Counted from the stretch's first letter, positions 6,720 through 13,804 are shown. The stretch is 16,113 nucleotides of DNA from CAYWHE01 sp964458125 (GCA_964458125.1 CAYWHE010000080.1:1-16113), one strand, 5' to 3'. Program-made: numbers and translations. Notes: generated by a model from the sequence alone, not told the origin.

Positions 6720-8756
6720 TCAGGCTGCCTGGAACAGCAATTCAACCCGGGTTCCCAGGGGAAGGTTGTCCGGATCCAGGAGGTCGAATATCCGGATGGA
6801 ATTGCGGATATTTTGTTTCAGGTTCATCAGCTCGATCCGCGCATTGGTAATATCCAGGCCTTTTGACGGGTGGGCCTTCGGCTGGCTGAGTTTGATCTCA
6901 GCAGCCTTTTGTCTGCCGATGCCGTTATCTTCGATGACGCATTTGATGACATTGTTTTCCCGTCTCACCTCCACCGTAATTTTCCCCTTTCCGGACTTGT
7001 GCATCAAACCATGCCAGATAGCATTCTCAATAAATGGCTGAAGAATCATCGAAGGAACCTCTTCCGTATCGGCAACAATGGTTTTGTCAACACGGATTTC
7101 ATAATCAAACCCGGTGTCGAACCGAAGCGCCTCCAGTTGGATATAATATTCCAGCATGGTCAGTTCATCGTGCAGGATCACCTTTTCCTTTTCTGAATTA
7201 CTCAGGATAAGCCGCATCAGTGTGGCGAACTTTTGCAGGTAGTCGGCAGCATGATCCCTGTCGTTTTTCAAAATATACCGCTGGACGGCATTCAGACAGT
7301 TAAAAATAAAGTGGGGATTGATCTGTGCACGGAGCGCTTTCATTTCAAATTCCGCCAGCCTGGAGCGGAATTCCGCTTCCCGTTGTTTCAGCAGCGTTTC
7401 ACGTTTGCGCCTGTAAGATACAAAACTGAACAGGGCGGCCAGTAACAGAATCACCACACCTCCTGCAAATGTATTCCGGATCAGCACCTGGTTTTCAATC
7501 TCTGCTTTCGCCATAATATTTTTCCGGTCCATTTCAGCAAGAATGGCGGCTTCTCTTTTCCCGAAATCATAACTCATTTCAAGCCTGGTTGCTTCCCGGT
7601 CATTCTGTTCCTTAAACATGGAATCACGAATGGCAACCGAACGGAGGTAATGTTCGGAAGCAAGCCGGTGTTTTCCTGTTTTACTGTATAGATCGCTGAT
7701 GGCCTTTTCAAAACTTTCGAGTTCTTCCCGGGCATTAAATTCCCGGCAAATCACCAGTGCCTTGTTCAGGTTCTCTTCTGCTTTCGGATAATTTCCGGAT
7801 TCGATGTCGAGAATTCCCAGATTGCCATAATTGCGCGCCATACTCATCTGGTCGCCCATATCCCTGGAATATTGAATGCCTTTCAGGTAATAGGAACGCG
7901 CTTTCCCGAATTCATGCAAACCCTTGTATGCATTTCCAATATCGCCTTGCATGACCGTGATCTTTTCCCGGTCACCAATGGCCAAACCTGTTTCCAGGGC
8001 CTTCAGAAAACAATCGAGGGCCTCCGCATATTTCTTCTGTTCCACATAAACATTGCCGGTATTTCCAAGTATTGCCGCAGTCTTTTCCCGATCGCCGATT
8101 TCCCGGGCCAGTTTAAGCGCTTTGTCATAATACGCCAGGGTCTTGTCATAGTCTTTTTTCAATTTATACACCAGCCCCAGATTTCCATAAGAAACAACCA
8201 GACTTTTTTTGCTGCCGGATTTCTCACTGACCTTGAGTGCCTGCAGATTGTAATCCAGGGCGCGGGCATAGTCACCCTGGTTGATATAAACCCGGCCTAT
8301 GGAGACGAGGGTGTTCGAGCGCTTGGGAAGCAGAGATGCCTGCATGGACTCTGGAGCCCATTTTTCCGCCAGGTCCCAGGCATTCATGGCTTTTTGATAA
8401 TAAATCAGGGCCAGAATATGCCTGTCACGGCTGGAGAAATTATAGCCGATCATCTGGAACGCTTTTCCAAAACCCAGTTCGGCTGCCAGCCAAAGATCCG
8501 TTCCGGGTTTTGAATCCTGAATCAGTTTTTCAGAAATCTTCAGTATTTCCCGGCTGAATAAAAAAGAGGAGTCGATGTTCCGGCTGCCGAATTCAACAGC
8601 GAGACTGGTGAATAGCTTAATCTTACTGGTATCGTGCAACCGGGCCTGGTCGACATGCAACAGGGAATCGATGCGTGCACGCTGTGCCCCGGAAGTAAAA
8701 CCGGACAGGCACAAGAGGATGAACGGAATAATCCTGCAGCACATGGGTGGATTCAT
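6720..8756 (-). CDS. TPR-sensor histidine kinase of the LytS/YehU type (upstream copy)
   Basis: A 678-residue paralog of the next kinase downstream, with the same plan. It has an N-terminal signal peptide (hydrophobic core IIPFILLCLSGF, ending SGAQ) and periplasmic TPRs over about residues 100-375 (units such as GNLGLVYKLKKDYDKTLAYY). A coiled region (about 385-425), one membrane helix (about 427-448) and a LytS-type kinase follow. The phosphoacceptor is H482 in QINPHFIFN. The ATP-binding residues are QPFIENAIWHG (N578), EDNGIG (D610) and GTRVELLF near the C-terminus. The block EMKALRAQINPHFIFN is identical in both kinases, whereas the sensor halves differ strongly, so the input signals probably differ. 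ATG 8756 and ATG 8744 (the fifth codon) are both possible starts. The upstream region is interrupted by the assembly gap after 32 bp, so its promoter cannot be read. Confidence 0.9.
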   Translation of the reverse strand: MNPPMCCRIIPFILLCLSGFTSGAQRARIDSLLHVDQARLHDTSKIKLFTSLAVEFGSRNIDSSFLFSREILKISEKLIQDSKPGTDLWLAAELGFGKAFQMIGYNFSSRDRHILALIYYQKAMNAWDLAEKWAPESMQASLLPKRSNTLVSIGRVYINQGDYARALDYNLQALKVSEKSGSKKSLVVSYGNLGLVYKLKKDYDKTLAYYDKALKLAREIGDREKTAAILGNTGNVYVEQKKYAEALDCFLKALETGLAIGDREKITVMQGDIGNAYKGLHEFGKARSYYLKGIQYSRDMGDQMSMARNYGNLGILDIESGNYPKAEENLNKALVICREFNAREELESFEKAISDLYSKTGKHRLASEHYLRSVAIRDSMFKEQNDREATRLEMSYDFGKREAAILAEMDRKNIMAKAEIENQVLIRNTFAGGVVILLLAALFSFVSYRRKRETLLKQREAEFRSRLAEFEMKALRAQINPHFIFNCLNAVQRYILKNDRDHAADYLQKFATLMRLILSNSEKEKVILHDELTMLEYYIQLEALRFDTGFDYEIRVDKTIVADTEEVPSMILQPFIENAIWHGLMHKSGKGKITVEVRRENNVIKCVIEDNGIGRQKAAEIKLSQPKAHPSKGLDITNARIELMNLKQNIRNSIRIFDLLDPDNLPLGTRVELLFQAA

Positions 8757-8788
8757 TAGAAATACAATGGTAAATGAAATTTTGGAAT

Positions 8789-8888
8789 NNNNNNNNNNNN
8801 NNNNNNNNNNNNNNNNNNNNNNNNNNNNNNNNNNNNNNNNNNNNNNNNNNNNNNNNNNNNNNNNNNNNNNNNNNNNNNNNNNNNNNNN
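8789..8888. other. Assembly gap (100 N)
   Basis: The run is exactly 100 N, the conventional length for a scaffold gap of unknown size. The real distance and content between the upstream kinase gene and the membrane protein gene are therefore unknown. Confidence 0.97.
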
Positions 8889-8891
8889 AAA

Positions 8892-8905
8892 AATGAAGCT
8901 TCATT
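8892..8905. repeat. Perfect 14-bp palindrome at the gap edge
   Basis: AATGAAGCTTCATT is a perfect inverted repeat without a spacer, starting four bases from the end of the N run. It might be a protein-binding site or the edge of a repeated element that broke the assembly. The sequence alone does not decide. Confidence 0.4.
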
Positions 8906-8964
8906 ATATTCCGAACTACCGAAAATCGCAATGGCACGACAGCCTTGGTGGTCAAATTGGTAAT

Positions 8965-8994
8965 GCCCGACCGGATAAAAATAAGGAGTCGGGC
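8965..8994. terminator. Hairpin, candidate terminator
   Basis: GCCCGAC (8965-8971) and GTCGGGC (8988-8994) form a 7-bp GC-rich stem with a 16-nt loop. On the plus strand it is followed by TGTTTT, so it could end a plus-strand transcript coming from the gap. It also lies 13 nt beyond the stop of the minus-strand membrane protein gene, but no U-tract follows in that direction. Confidence 0.4.
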
Positions 8995-9007
8995 TGTTTT
9001 CCGGTGT

Positions 9008-10684
9008 TCACTTTACCTGTTCAGCCAATTCCTGGGGAACTGGAATGCCGGCTGCCCTGGAACGATCAATAAATGTGCGTGCCTTATCTTTCTGATTCGT
9101 CTGCAACAACATCAGCAGGTAATTGTTAACGGCCTGTGGATTGGCGGGATCCCTTTTCAGGTATTCTTCCATGTAAACAATGCTCTGCGTAGCATTCTTT
9201 TTTTCAAAAGCCACACGTGACAAATAAAAATAGGTCTCAAAATATGCCGAACCCCGGAGTTCATCCAGCAGGAATTTTTCGGCTAAAAGAAAAGAATCGC
9301 GATCCACATACATTTTACCGAGATAATAATTGACATACTTTTCTTTCGGATTCAACCGGTATGCCTTCTGCATCATTTCCAGCGCCCTGGCAGGTTCGCT
9401 CTTCTCCAGCCTTGCCGCCAGCATCATGTTGGCATAAGATGACCGGGGTGTTGTTTCAACGGCCGCCGTCCAGAAGGAAACCGGATCTTTAAAATGTTTC
9501 TGATGCTGCCAGTTCATCACACCAAGTATAACGACCAACACACCTGTCACCAAACCAGTCCACTGCGGTTTCAGAGTTTTAAATAATACCGTTTCGTTTA
9601 TCACCAGCATTAATCCCATCATGGGCAAATACAAACGATGTTCAAAATCCTGGTTGTTCAGGGATGCGGGCAATAAAAAAGCCGGGAAGAGCAGGATCAG
9701 GTAAAAGGCAAAACCGCCCAGGATGATCATCGGGTTTCGGGCTTTGGCAAAGTAAAGCATCATACCTAATAATAGGATAGCCATTATTCCCGGCAAATCA
9801 GAAGTTTCATCAAGCATAGGAAATACACTCAGGTTCAGTGGTAACATAATTTTACCCAGGTATTGCATGGCCAGGATGCTGCGGCCGAAAAATCCGGTGA
9901 TAAGCGTTGATACCTGTAAAGGATCGTTGTGGATGGTGGCCTGTGATCGTACCAGCAGCCACAGTGCCAATGCCAGGATCCAACTTCCGGCCAGCATGAG
10001 CATTTTTTTTTCTTTCCAGGATTCGGCCTGAACCGTCATCAGCAAAACAAAAAAAGCAGGCGCCAGGAAAACGGCCGTCTCCTTGGTAAATAATGCCGCC
10101 AGAAGACCAAAAAGTTGCATCAGGAGGTAAACCGGGCTCCCGCGTTTCAAATACCGGATGGCCAGCAACATGGTTGTCAGGGAAAAAACCGCCAGCAGGG
10201 AATCATTCCGGCCGGGTATCCATACAACAGCCTGGCTCAGTACCGGATGCAGGGCAAACAGCAAAGCAAGCAAAAAAGCAGGGTAGGAACTCCCGATGTG
10301 CGACTTCAACCAGGCAAATAACAGGCAAACAGATAAAACATGCAGCAGGAGGTTGGTCAGGTGATACCCATAAGCGCGGGTTCCCGTCCACTGATGATCC
10401 AAAACAAATGAGTTCAACAGCAAAGGACGGTAATAAGTATCGTTCGTTTCATGAAATACACCCCGTTTGAAGGAATGAAAAATATTCGAAAGGTCCTGGT
10501 TATATTCCCTGGTTTCCAGTACAAAAATGGTGTCGTCCAGTTCGGTAAATCCATTTTTGAGCGAACCGGCATATAGCAGGATGATGGCAAGAATCAGCCA
10601 CAGGTAAGGCAGGGGAACCCTGAAGGCAGTTTCCGGGGTTACGGATGGGTTTACTGATTTTTTGCTTTTTGTCTGTCGGGCCAT
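9008..10684 (-). CDS. Polytopic GT-C/TMTC-like membrane protein with C-terminal TPR repeats
   Basis: From the ATG at 10684 this is a 558-residue protein with a short basic N-terminus (MARQTKSKKS). It has about ten or more membrane helices up to roughly residue 390 (first: LPYLWLILAIILLYAG). After the first helix comes an extracytoplasmic loop with FTELDDTIFV and, further on, TYYRPLLLNSFVLDHQ. An acidic pair plus YRPL resembles the loop-1 active-site region of GT-C glycosyltransferases and of TMTC proteins. The block HPVLSQAVVWIPGRNDSL also fits TMTC-like proteins (HPVxxEAVxWIxGRxD). The last 150 residues form TPR-like helices (ALEMMQKAYRLNPKEKYVNYYLGKMY). A role in protein or glycan glycosylation at the inner membrane is inferred; donor and acceptor are unknown. 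A GTG at 10744 would add 20 polar residues. I prefer the ATG, which has GGAAG 8-9 nt upstream. Confidence 0.75.
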   Translation of the reverse strand: MARQTKSKKSVNPSVTPETAFRVPLPYLWLILAIILLYAGSLKNGFTELDDTIFVLETREYNQDLSNIFHSFKRGVFHETNDTYYRPLLLNSFVLDHQWTGTRAYGYHLTNLLLHVLSVCLLFAWLKSHIGSSYPAFLLALLFALHPVLSQAVVWIPGRNDSLLAVFSLTTMLLAIRYLKRGSPVYLLMQLFGLLAALFTKETAVFLAPAFFVLLMTVQAESWKEKKMLMLAGSWILALALWLLVRSQATIHNDPLQVSTLITGFFGRSILAMQYLGKIMLPLNLSVFPMLDETSDLPGIMAILLLGMMLYFAKARNPMIILGGFAFYLILLFPAFLLPASLNNQDFEHRLYLPMMGLMLVINETVLFKTLKPQWTGLVTGVLVVILGVMNWQHQKHFKDPVSFWTAAVETTPRSSYANMMLAARLEKSEPARALEMMQKAYRLNPKEKYVNYYLGKMYVDRDSFLLAEKFLLDELRGSAYFETYFYLSRVAFEKKNATQSIVYMEEYLKRDPANPQAVNNYLLMLLQTNQKDKARTFIDRSRAAGIPVPQELAEQVK

Positions 10685-10760
10685 AGCCGCTTCCGGTTTG
10701 CCGGTTGAATGATTCAAAGGTATTCTTTTCTCCCATCCTTCCACAGGAAGGCAAGACAGA

Positions 10761-10774
10761 ACTTTCCGGAAAGT
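10761..10774. promoter_or_regulatory. Perfect 14-bp palindrome in the divergent intergenic region
   Basis: ACTTTCCGGAAAGT is an exact inverted repeat lying 76 bp upstream of the membrane protein ATG (minus strand) and 144 bp upstream of arsR. It differs from the ATCG-N8-CGAT sites of the arsenic operon, so it is probably not an ArsR site. It is a candidate operator for the minus-strand gene. Confidence 0.35.
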
Positions 10775-10878
10775 ACCGTTGACGATTATATCAGTATGTT
10801 AGCCTGGAGGATCATTCAGTTGCTTTAGAAAAAGTATACCCTCATAACCAATGATGTACAAAATTTTCGTTTAAAAAA

Positions 10879-10910
10879 TTTGCAGCATCCATTTTAATAT
10901 CGTAATATTG
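10879..10910 (+). promoter_or_regulatory. arsR promoter (TTTG - 20 nt - TAATATTG)
   Basis: A TTTG (10879-10882) and a TAATATTG (10903-10910) separated by 20 nt fit the Bacteroidota -33/-7 promoter with one mismatch (ATTG for TTTG). Transcription would start close to the ATG at 10919, giving an almost leaderless arsR message. The -7 box lies inside the palindromic operator, which is the expected layout for repression by ArsR. Confidence 0.55.
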
Positions 10911-10914
10911 CGAT
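10899..10914. promoter_or_regulatory. ArsR operator O1 (ATCG-N8-CGAT)
   Basis: The 16-bp element ATCGTAATATTGCGAT is palindromic except for one mismatched pair. It overlaps the arsR -7 box and ends 4 nt before the start codon. Its half-sites and 8-nt spacing recur downstream of arsR. Assignment to ArsR is inferred from position and repetition. Confidence 0.6.
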
Positions 10915-10918
10915 CAAT

Positions 10919-11251
10919 ATGGGACTTAGTAAAACGGAAGAATTCACCATCAGGGATAACAAACTGGCAGCTTATGCCAAGGCATTGGCACATCCTGCAC
11001 GCATTGCCATCCTGCAGTTGCTCATTAAAAAGCAGGCCTGCATCTGCGGGGATATTGTCGGGGAACTACCCCTTTCCCAGTCAACGGTTTCCCAGCATCT
11101 GAAAGAACTGAAAAATGCGGGCCTGATCAAAGGTGACATCGAAGGGGCCAGGACCTGTTACTGCATCGATGAAAAAGAATGGCAACTGGCCATGCAATAC
11201 CTGAACAACCTGTTTGCTTCCTATGAGGTTCAAAAGAGCCGCTGTTGTTAA
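10919..11251 (+). CDS. arsR: ArsR/SmtB-family arsenite-responsive repressor
   Basis: A 110-residue winged-helix repressor. Residues 18-36 (AYAKALAHPARIAILQLLI) are the canonical ArsR entry helix. The DNA-recognition helix lies in LPLSQSTVSQHLKELKNAGLIKG (about 50-72), followed by the wing (GARTCYCID). Arsenite-binding thiols are likely C41 and C43 (ACICGDIV), which sit where E. coli ArsR has its CVCDLC motif. The third thiol of that motif is not present; C80, C82 or the C-terminal C109-C110 could supply it. As(III) binding should release the repressor from DNA and induce the operon. The gene heads arsR-arsM-arsC-aquaporin, with an operator over its own promoter and a second one after its stop, suggesting autoregulation. 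The start is the first ATG, immediately after the operator. Confidence 0.92.
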   Translation: MGLSKTEEFTIRDNKLAAYAKALAHPARIAILQLLIKKQACICGDIVGELPLSQSTVSQHLKELKNAGLIKGDIEGARTCYCIDEKEWQLAMQYLNNLFASYEVQKSRCC

Positions 11252-11268
11252 AAAAATTTATTTAATAT

Positions 11269-11286
11269 AATCGGTATAATACGATT
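11269..11286. promoter_or_regulatory. Second ArsR-type operator O2 (AATCG-N8-CGATT)
   Basis: AATCGGTATAATACGATT lies 17 nt after the arsR stop, with the same ATCG-N8-CGAT geometry as O1 and a 5-bp matched half-site on each side. It implies a second, arsenite-controlled promoter for arsM-arsC-aquaporin, or a roadblock site within the operon. A possible -7 (TATAATCG, 11266-11273) overlaps it, 18 nt after a TTG, but this is a weak match. Confidence 0.5.
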
Positions 11287-11287
11287 A

Positions 11288-11423
11288 ATAATCCGCAAGG
11301 GACAAAGAATCATATAGTGCGATAAGAGGTGCGCGGTTATGCCCGAAAGTTCAAAAGGTGCGGGCGGGCCTGACCATCGAAAACGTAAAGGGTTACCGGA
11401 AACAACTTTATCCTGAAGAATGA
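11288..11423 (+). pseudogene. Possible gene remnant between arsR and arsM
   Basis: From just after O2 one frame is open, without an ATG, for 43 codons to a TGA that overlaps the arsM ATG as ATGA. It ends in KVRAGLTIENVKGYRKQLY and then PEE, which looks protein-like, though I recognise no family. ATGA coupling is also used between arsC and the aquaporin, so this may be the 3' end of a lost gene. A separate 25-codon ORF in another frame (11339-11416) also precedes arsM. Both may be chance. Confidence 0.25.
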
Positions 11424-12301
11424 ACATGAAAACAACATTTCACACCAATCAAAATAAAATGGAAAACGCAGAAGAAATCAAAAAGATGGTCCGCGAAAAA
11501 TATGCGGAAATTGCTGAACAGAACAAGGAGCAGAATCTCTCCTCCTGTTGCGGGGCCTCCTGTTGCAGCACGGAAGTATACAACCTGATGGCCGATGATT
11601 ATACCAAAATGGAAGGTTATAACCCGGATGCTGATCTGGGATTGGGATGTGGTCTACCCACGCGGTTTGCTAAAATTAAAAAAGGCGATACCGTCATCGA
11701 CCTGGGATCAGGCGCCGGAAACGACTGCTTCATTGCAAGAGCTGAAGTTGGTGAAACCGGCAAAGTAATTGGCGTGGACATGACTCCTTCCATGGTGGAG
11801 CGGGCCCGGGCAAATGCAGAAAAACTGAACTTCAATAATGTAGAGTTCCGGCTGGGTGAGATTGAAAAATTACCGGTAACCGCCAATAAGGCCGATGTGG
11901 TGGTCAGTAATTGCGTGCTGAACCTGGTTCCGGATAAACATAAAGCCTTTTCCGAAATACACCGGGTGTTAAAGACGGGCGGGCATTTCAGCATTTCCGA
12001 TATAGTACTGGAAGGCGATCTGCCTCCTGCACTCATCCAAACAGCAGAAATGTATGCCGGTTGCATTGCCGGCGCCATTCAGAAGGAGGAATACCTGGAA
12101 CTGATCCGTAAGCAGGGATTTGTCAACATTACCGTACAAAAGGAAAAACCCATCGATGTTCCGGATGATATCCTGTCGGCTTACCTGAATGAAGAAGAGT
12201 TAAAACAATTCAGGGAAAAGAAAACGGGAATCACCAGCATCACGGTATATGCGGAAAAGGAAAAAGATTCCTGTTGTGACAAAGATACATGCTGCAAATA
12301 A
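11420..12301 (+). CDS. arsM: Arsenite S-adenosylmethionine methyltransferase ArsM
   Basis: A 293-residue soluble SAM-dependent methyltransferase that converts As(III) to methylated species, some volatile. The Rossmann motif I is VIDLGSGAGNDCF (92-104), and GVDMTPSMVERAR (118-130) is motif II with the acidic ribose-binding residue. The cysteines of ArsM are all present: C77 in LGLGCGLP, C165 in VVSNCVLNLVP and C215 in MYAGCIAGAI. An upstream CCGASCC cluster (43-49) covers the fourth conserved position. The C-terminus is unusually Cys-rich (SCCDKDTCCK) and may add thiols for As(III) capture. Three starts are possible: 11420 (overlapping an upstream stop), 11426, and 11459 (MENAEEIKK), where family members normally begin. 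It is the second gene of the ars operon, 16 bp before arsC. Confidence 0.93.
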   Translation: MNMKTTFHTNQNKMENAEEIKKMVREKYAEIAEQNKEQNLSSCCGASCCSTEVYNLMADDYTKMEGYNPDADLGLGCGLPTRFAKIKKGDTVIDLGSGAGNDCFIARAEVGETGKVIGVDMTPSMVERARANAEKLNFNNVEFRLGEIEKLPVTANKADVVVSNCVLNLVPDKHKAFSEIHRVLKTGGHFSISDIVLEGDLPPALIQTAEMYAGCIAGAIQKEEYLELIRKQGFVNITVQKEKPIDVPDDILSAYLNEEELKQFREKKTGITSITVYAEKEKDSCCDKDTCCK

Positions 12302-12317
12302 CATTAAAAAACTACTG

Positions 12318-12758
12318 ATGACGAATCCCATCCAGGTATTGTTTTTATGCATTCACAACTCGGCCCGCAGCCAGATGGCGGAGGCCTTTATGAAAAAAAT
12401 CGGCGGTCCCGGTTTCCTGGTGGAAAGTGCAGGTCTGGAACCAGGGGTGCTGAATCCGCTGGCCGTGGAGGCGATGATGGAAGAAGGCATAGACATTTCC
12501 GGAAACCAGACCAAGGATGTATTTGAATTCTTTAAAGCCGGAAAAAAATTCCATTATGTGGTAACGGTTTGTGATCCCGAAGCATCGGAAAGTTGCCCGG
12601 TGTTTCCGGGACTGGTTAAAAAGATCAACTGGTCCTTCCGTGATCCGTCCGCATTTACCGGGACACATGATGAAAAGATGACCCGGGTGCGTGTTGTTCG
12701 TGACCAGATTAAGGAAGCGGTGATTACCTTTGCTAAGGAATTCACGGCTGCTTCATGA
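12318..12758 (+). CDS. arsC: Arsenate reductase, low-molecular-weight phosphatase / thioredoxin-coupled type
   Basis: A 146-residue cytoplasmic enzyme that reduces As(V) to As(III). The phosphatase-like P-loop is LCIHNSARSQMAEAF with nucleophile C11 and R17 (CX5R). The resolving pair is C85 (VTVCDPEA) and C93 (ESC), corresponding to C82/C89 of the Gram-positive plasmid ArsC. The DPS loop (D109-P110) supplies the catalytic acid. This identifies the thioredoxin-dependent class rather than the glutaredoxin-dependent one. The ATG at 12318 gives the normal start one strand before the P-loop; longer upstream readings in the frame overlap arsM and are rejected. The stop overlaps the next start (ATGA), implying translational coupling with the channel. 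Its product As(III) can serve as substrate for ArsM and for the aquaporin. Confidence 0.94.
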   Translation: MTNPIQVLFLCIHNSARSQMAEAFMKKIGGPGFLVESAGLEPGVLNPLAVEAMMEEGIDISGNQTKDVFEFFKAGKKFHYVVTVCDPEASESCPVFPGLVKKINWSFRDPSAFTGTHDEKMTRVRVVRDQIKEAVITFAKEFTAAS

Positions 12759-13402
12759 AAAAACATTTTGCCGAAGCGATCGGCACTTTTGCACTGGTGT
12801 TTTGCGGAACCGGCGCCATCATTATTGATGAGCAGACCCACGGTGCCGTCACCCATGTGGGCGTGGCCATCACCTTCGGGTTTATCGTCATGGCCATGAT
12901 CTATACCTTTGGCCCGGTTTCCGGAGCTCACCTGAACCCGGCGGTGACTTTGGCTTTTGCACTGGCCGGCCGCATGGATATGAAATATCTCCTGCCGTTT
13001 ATGTCATCACAATTGGCCGGTGCATTTGCAGCCACCCTCTTGTTGAAATTTCTTTTCCCTGCCAGTCTGAACCTGGGTAGTACGCTGCCTGCAGGCAGTT
13101 CCATACAGTCTTTCATACTGGAAATCATTCTGTCTTACCTGCTGATGCTGGTTATTCTGCAGGTTTCGCATGGCTCCAAAGAAACGGGCATGATGGCCGG
13201 TCTGGCTGTTGGTGCCACAGTGCTGCTGGAGGCCATGTTTGCCGGCCCCATTTCTGGCGCATCCATGAACCCGGCCCGAAGCCTGGCGCCCGGCATTGTG
13301 TCGGGAAATATGAATACCCTTTGGATATACGTAACCGCCCCCCTTTCAGGAGCCATACTGGCATCGTTGTCATGGCGGTATCTGTTCGAAAAAAAAACCT
13401 GA
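12755..13402 (+). CDS. aqpS: MIP-family aquaporin, AqpS-like, proposed arsenite channel
   Basis: A 215-residue six-helix MIP channel. The two pore half-helices carry HLNPAVT (NPA at 61-63) and SMNPARS (NPA at 172-174, with the selectivity-filter Arg at 175). The N-terminus MKKHFAEAIGTFALVFCGTGA is the typical first helix. Its length fits the short AqpZ/AqpS group rather than the longer GlpF proteins. Its place, coupled to arsC by an ATGA overlap and followed by a terminator, matches the arsenic operons of Sinorhizobium type, where AqpS lets As(III) made by ArsC flow out down its gradient. Arsenite or methylarsenite permeation is inferred from context. The gene symbol is used in that sense, and an ordinary water or glycerol channel is the alternative. 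Confidence 0.85.
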   Translation: MKKHFAEAIGTFALVFCGTGAIIIDEQTHGAVTHVGVAITFGFIVMAMIYTFGPVSGAHLNPAVTLAFALAGRMDMKYLLPFMSSQLAGAFAATLLLKFLFPASLNLGSTLPAGSSIQSFILEIILSYLLMLVILQVSHGSKETGMMAGLAVGATVLLEAMFAGPISGASMNPARSLAPGIVSGNMNTLWIYVTAPLSGAILASLSWRYLFEKKT

Positions 13403-13415
13403 AAATATTTGCGAC

Positions 13416-13796
13416 TTATTGCCAATCCTGGCCAGCAAACATCCACTTTAAATAAAAAGCCAAATACCCCACCGGGCTTTTTTTTAAGTGCGAATTGAGT
13501 TCGACAGCCCGGTATCTGCAGGATCTGTTGTACTCCATACGTAGCCAACCGGTACCGTTGAACTGCACCATACTGATTCTCTCTCTTTCATTGGGGATAT
13601 CCGAAGGAATTTTAGGTTTATGAAATAATCCGTACTCCAGATAGTTCCATTCTCCTGCTGCCCTGGCTTTTACTCTATCGTCCGTGAGAAAGTATCTTCA
13701 GCAATTGAATTTACCTCCTCCTTCATTCCGGCCAGGGCCTGTTCCGTTTGACATTCTTTTCATTTCATCCGCCCCGTCAGACAATTCAGTCAGTTT
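13416..13796 (-). pseudogene. Decayed minus-strand reading frame of unknown family
   Basis: On the minus strand one frame stays open from about 13697 to a TAA at 13416-13418, for 93 codons. It reads like real protein: GEWNYLEYGLFHKPKIPSD, then NERERISMVQFNGTGWLRME, then a tail ending in FYLKWMFAGQDWQ. The same frame continues upstream of a single TGA (13698-13700) to 13796. A neighbouring frame (13673-13759, ALAGMKEEVNSIAEDTFSRT) looks more natural over the middle part, suggesting at least one frameshift. I do not recognise the family. The stop lies 14 bp from the convergent aquaporin gene, and the ars terminator hairpin falls inside the frame, so the remnant is not expected to be functional. 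Apart from this and the terminator, the 13403-13854 interval holds only the next gene's promoter. Confidence 0.4.
13454..13485 (+). terminator. Rho-independent terminator of the ars operon
   Basis: AAAAAGCC (13454-13461) pairs with GGCTTTTT (13475-13482) around a 13-nt loop and is followed by more T's (through 13485). It lies 51 nt beyond the aquaporin stop. Confidence 0.75.
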
Positions 13797-13804
13797 TTAG
13801 TTTT

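Noticed and set aside
7872..8513. 213-residue plus-strand ORF opposite the upstream kinase
   Set aside because: Antisense to well-supported TPR repeats; no recognisable domain and composition typical of a shadow frame.
4027..9007. LytTR response regulator partner for the two kinases
   Set aside because: No receiver or LytTR motif is seen in the readable sequence; the 100-N gap remains unknown.
11617..12078. 153-residue minus-strand ORF opposite arsM
   Set aside because: Antisense shadow of conserved methyltransferase motifs.
12249..12317. Longer N-terminus of arsC
   Set aside because: It would overlap arsM by over 50 bp and add residues not found in the LMW-phosphatase family; ATG 12318 fits.
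10919..13402. ArsB, Acr3, ArsA, ArsD or ArsH in the arsenic operon
   Set aside because: Looked for in all frames of the interval; none is present.
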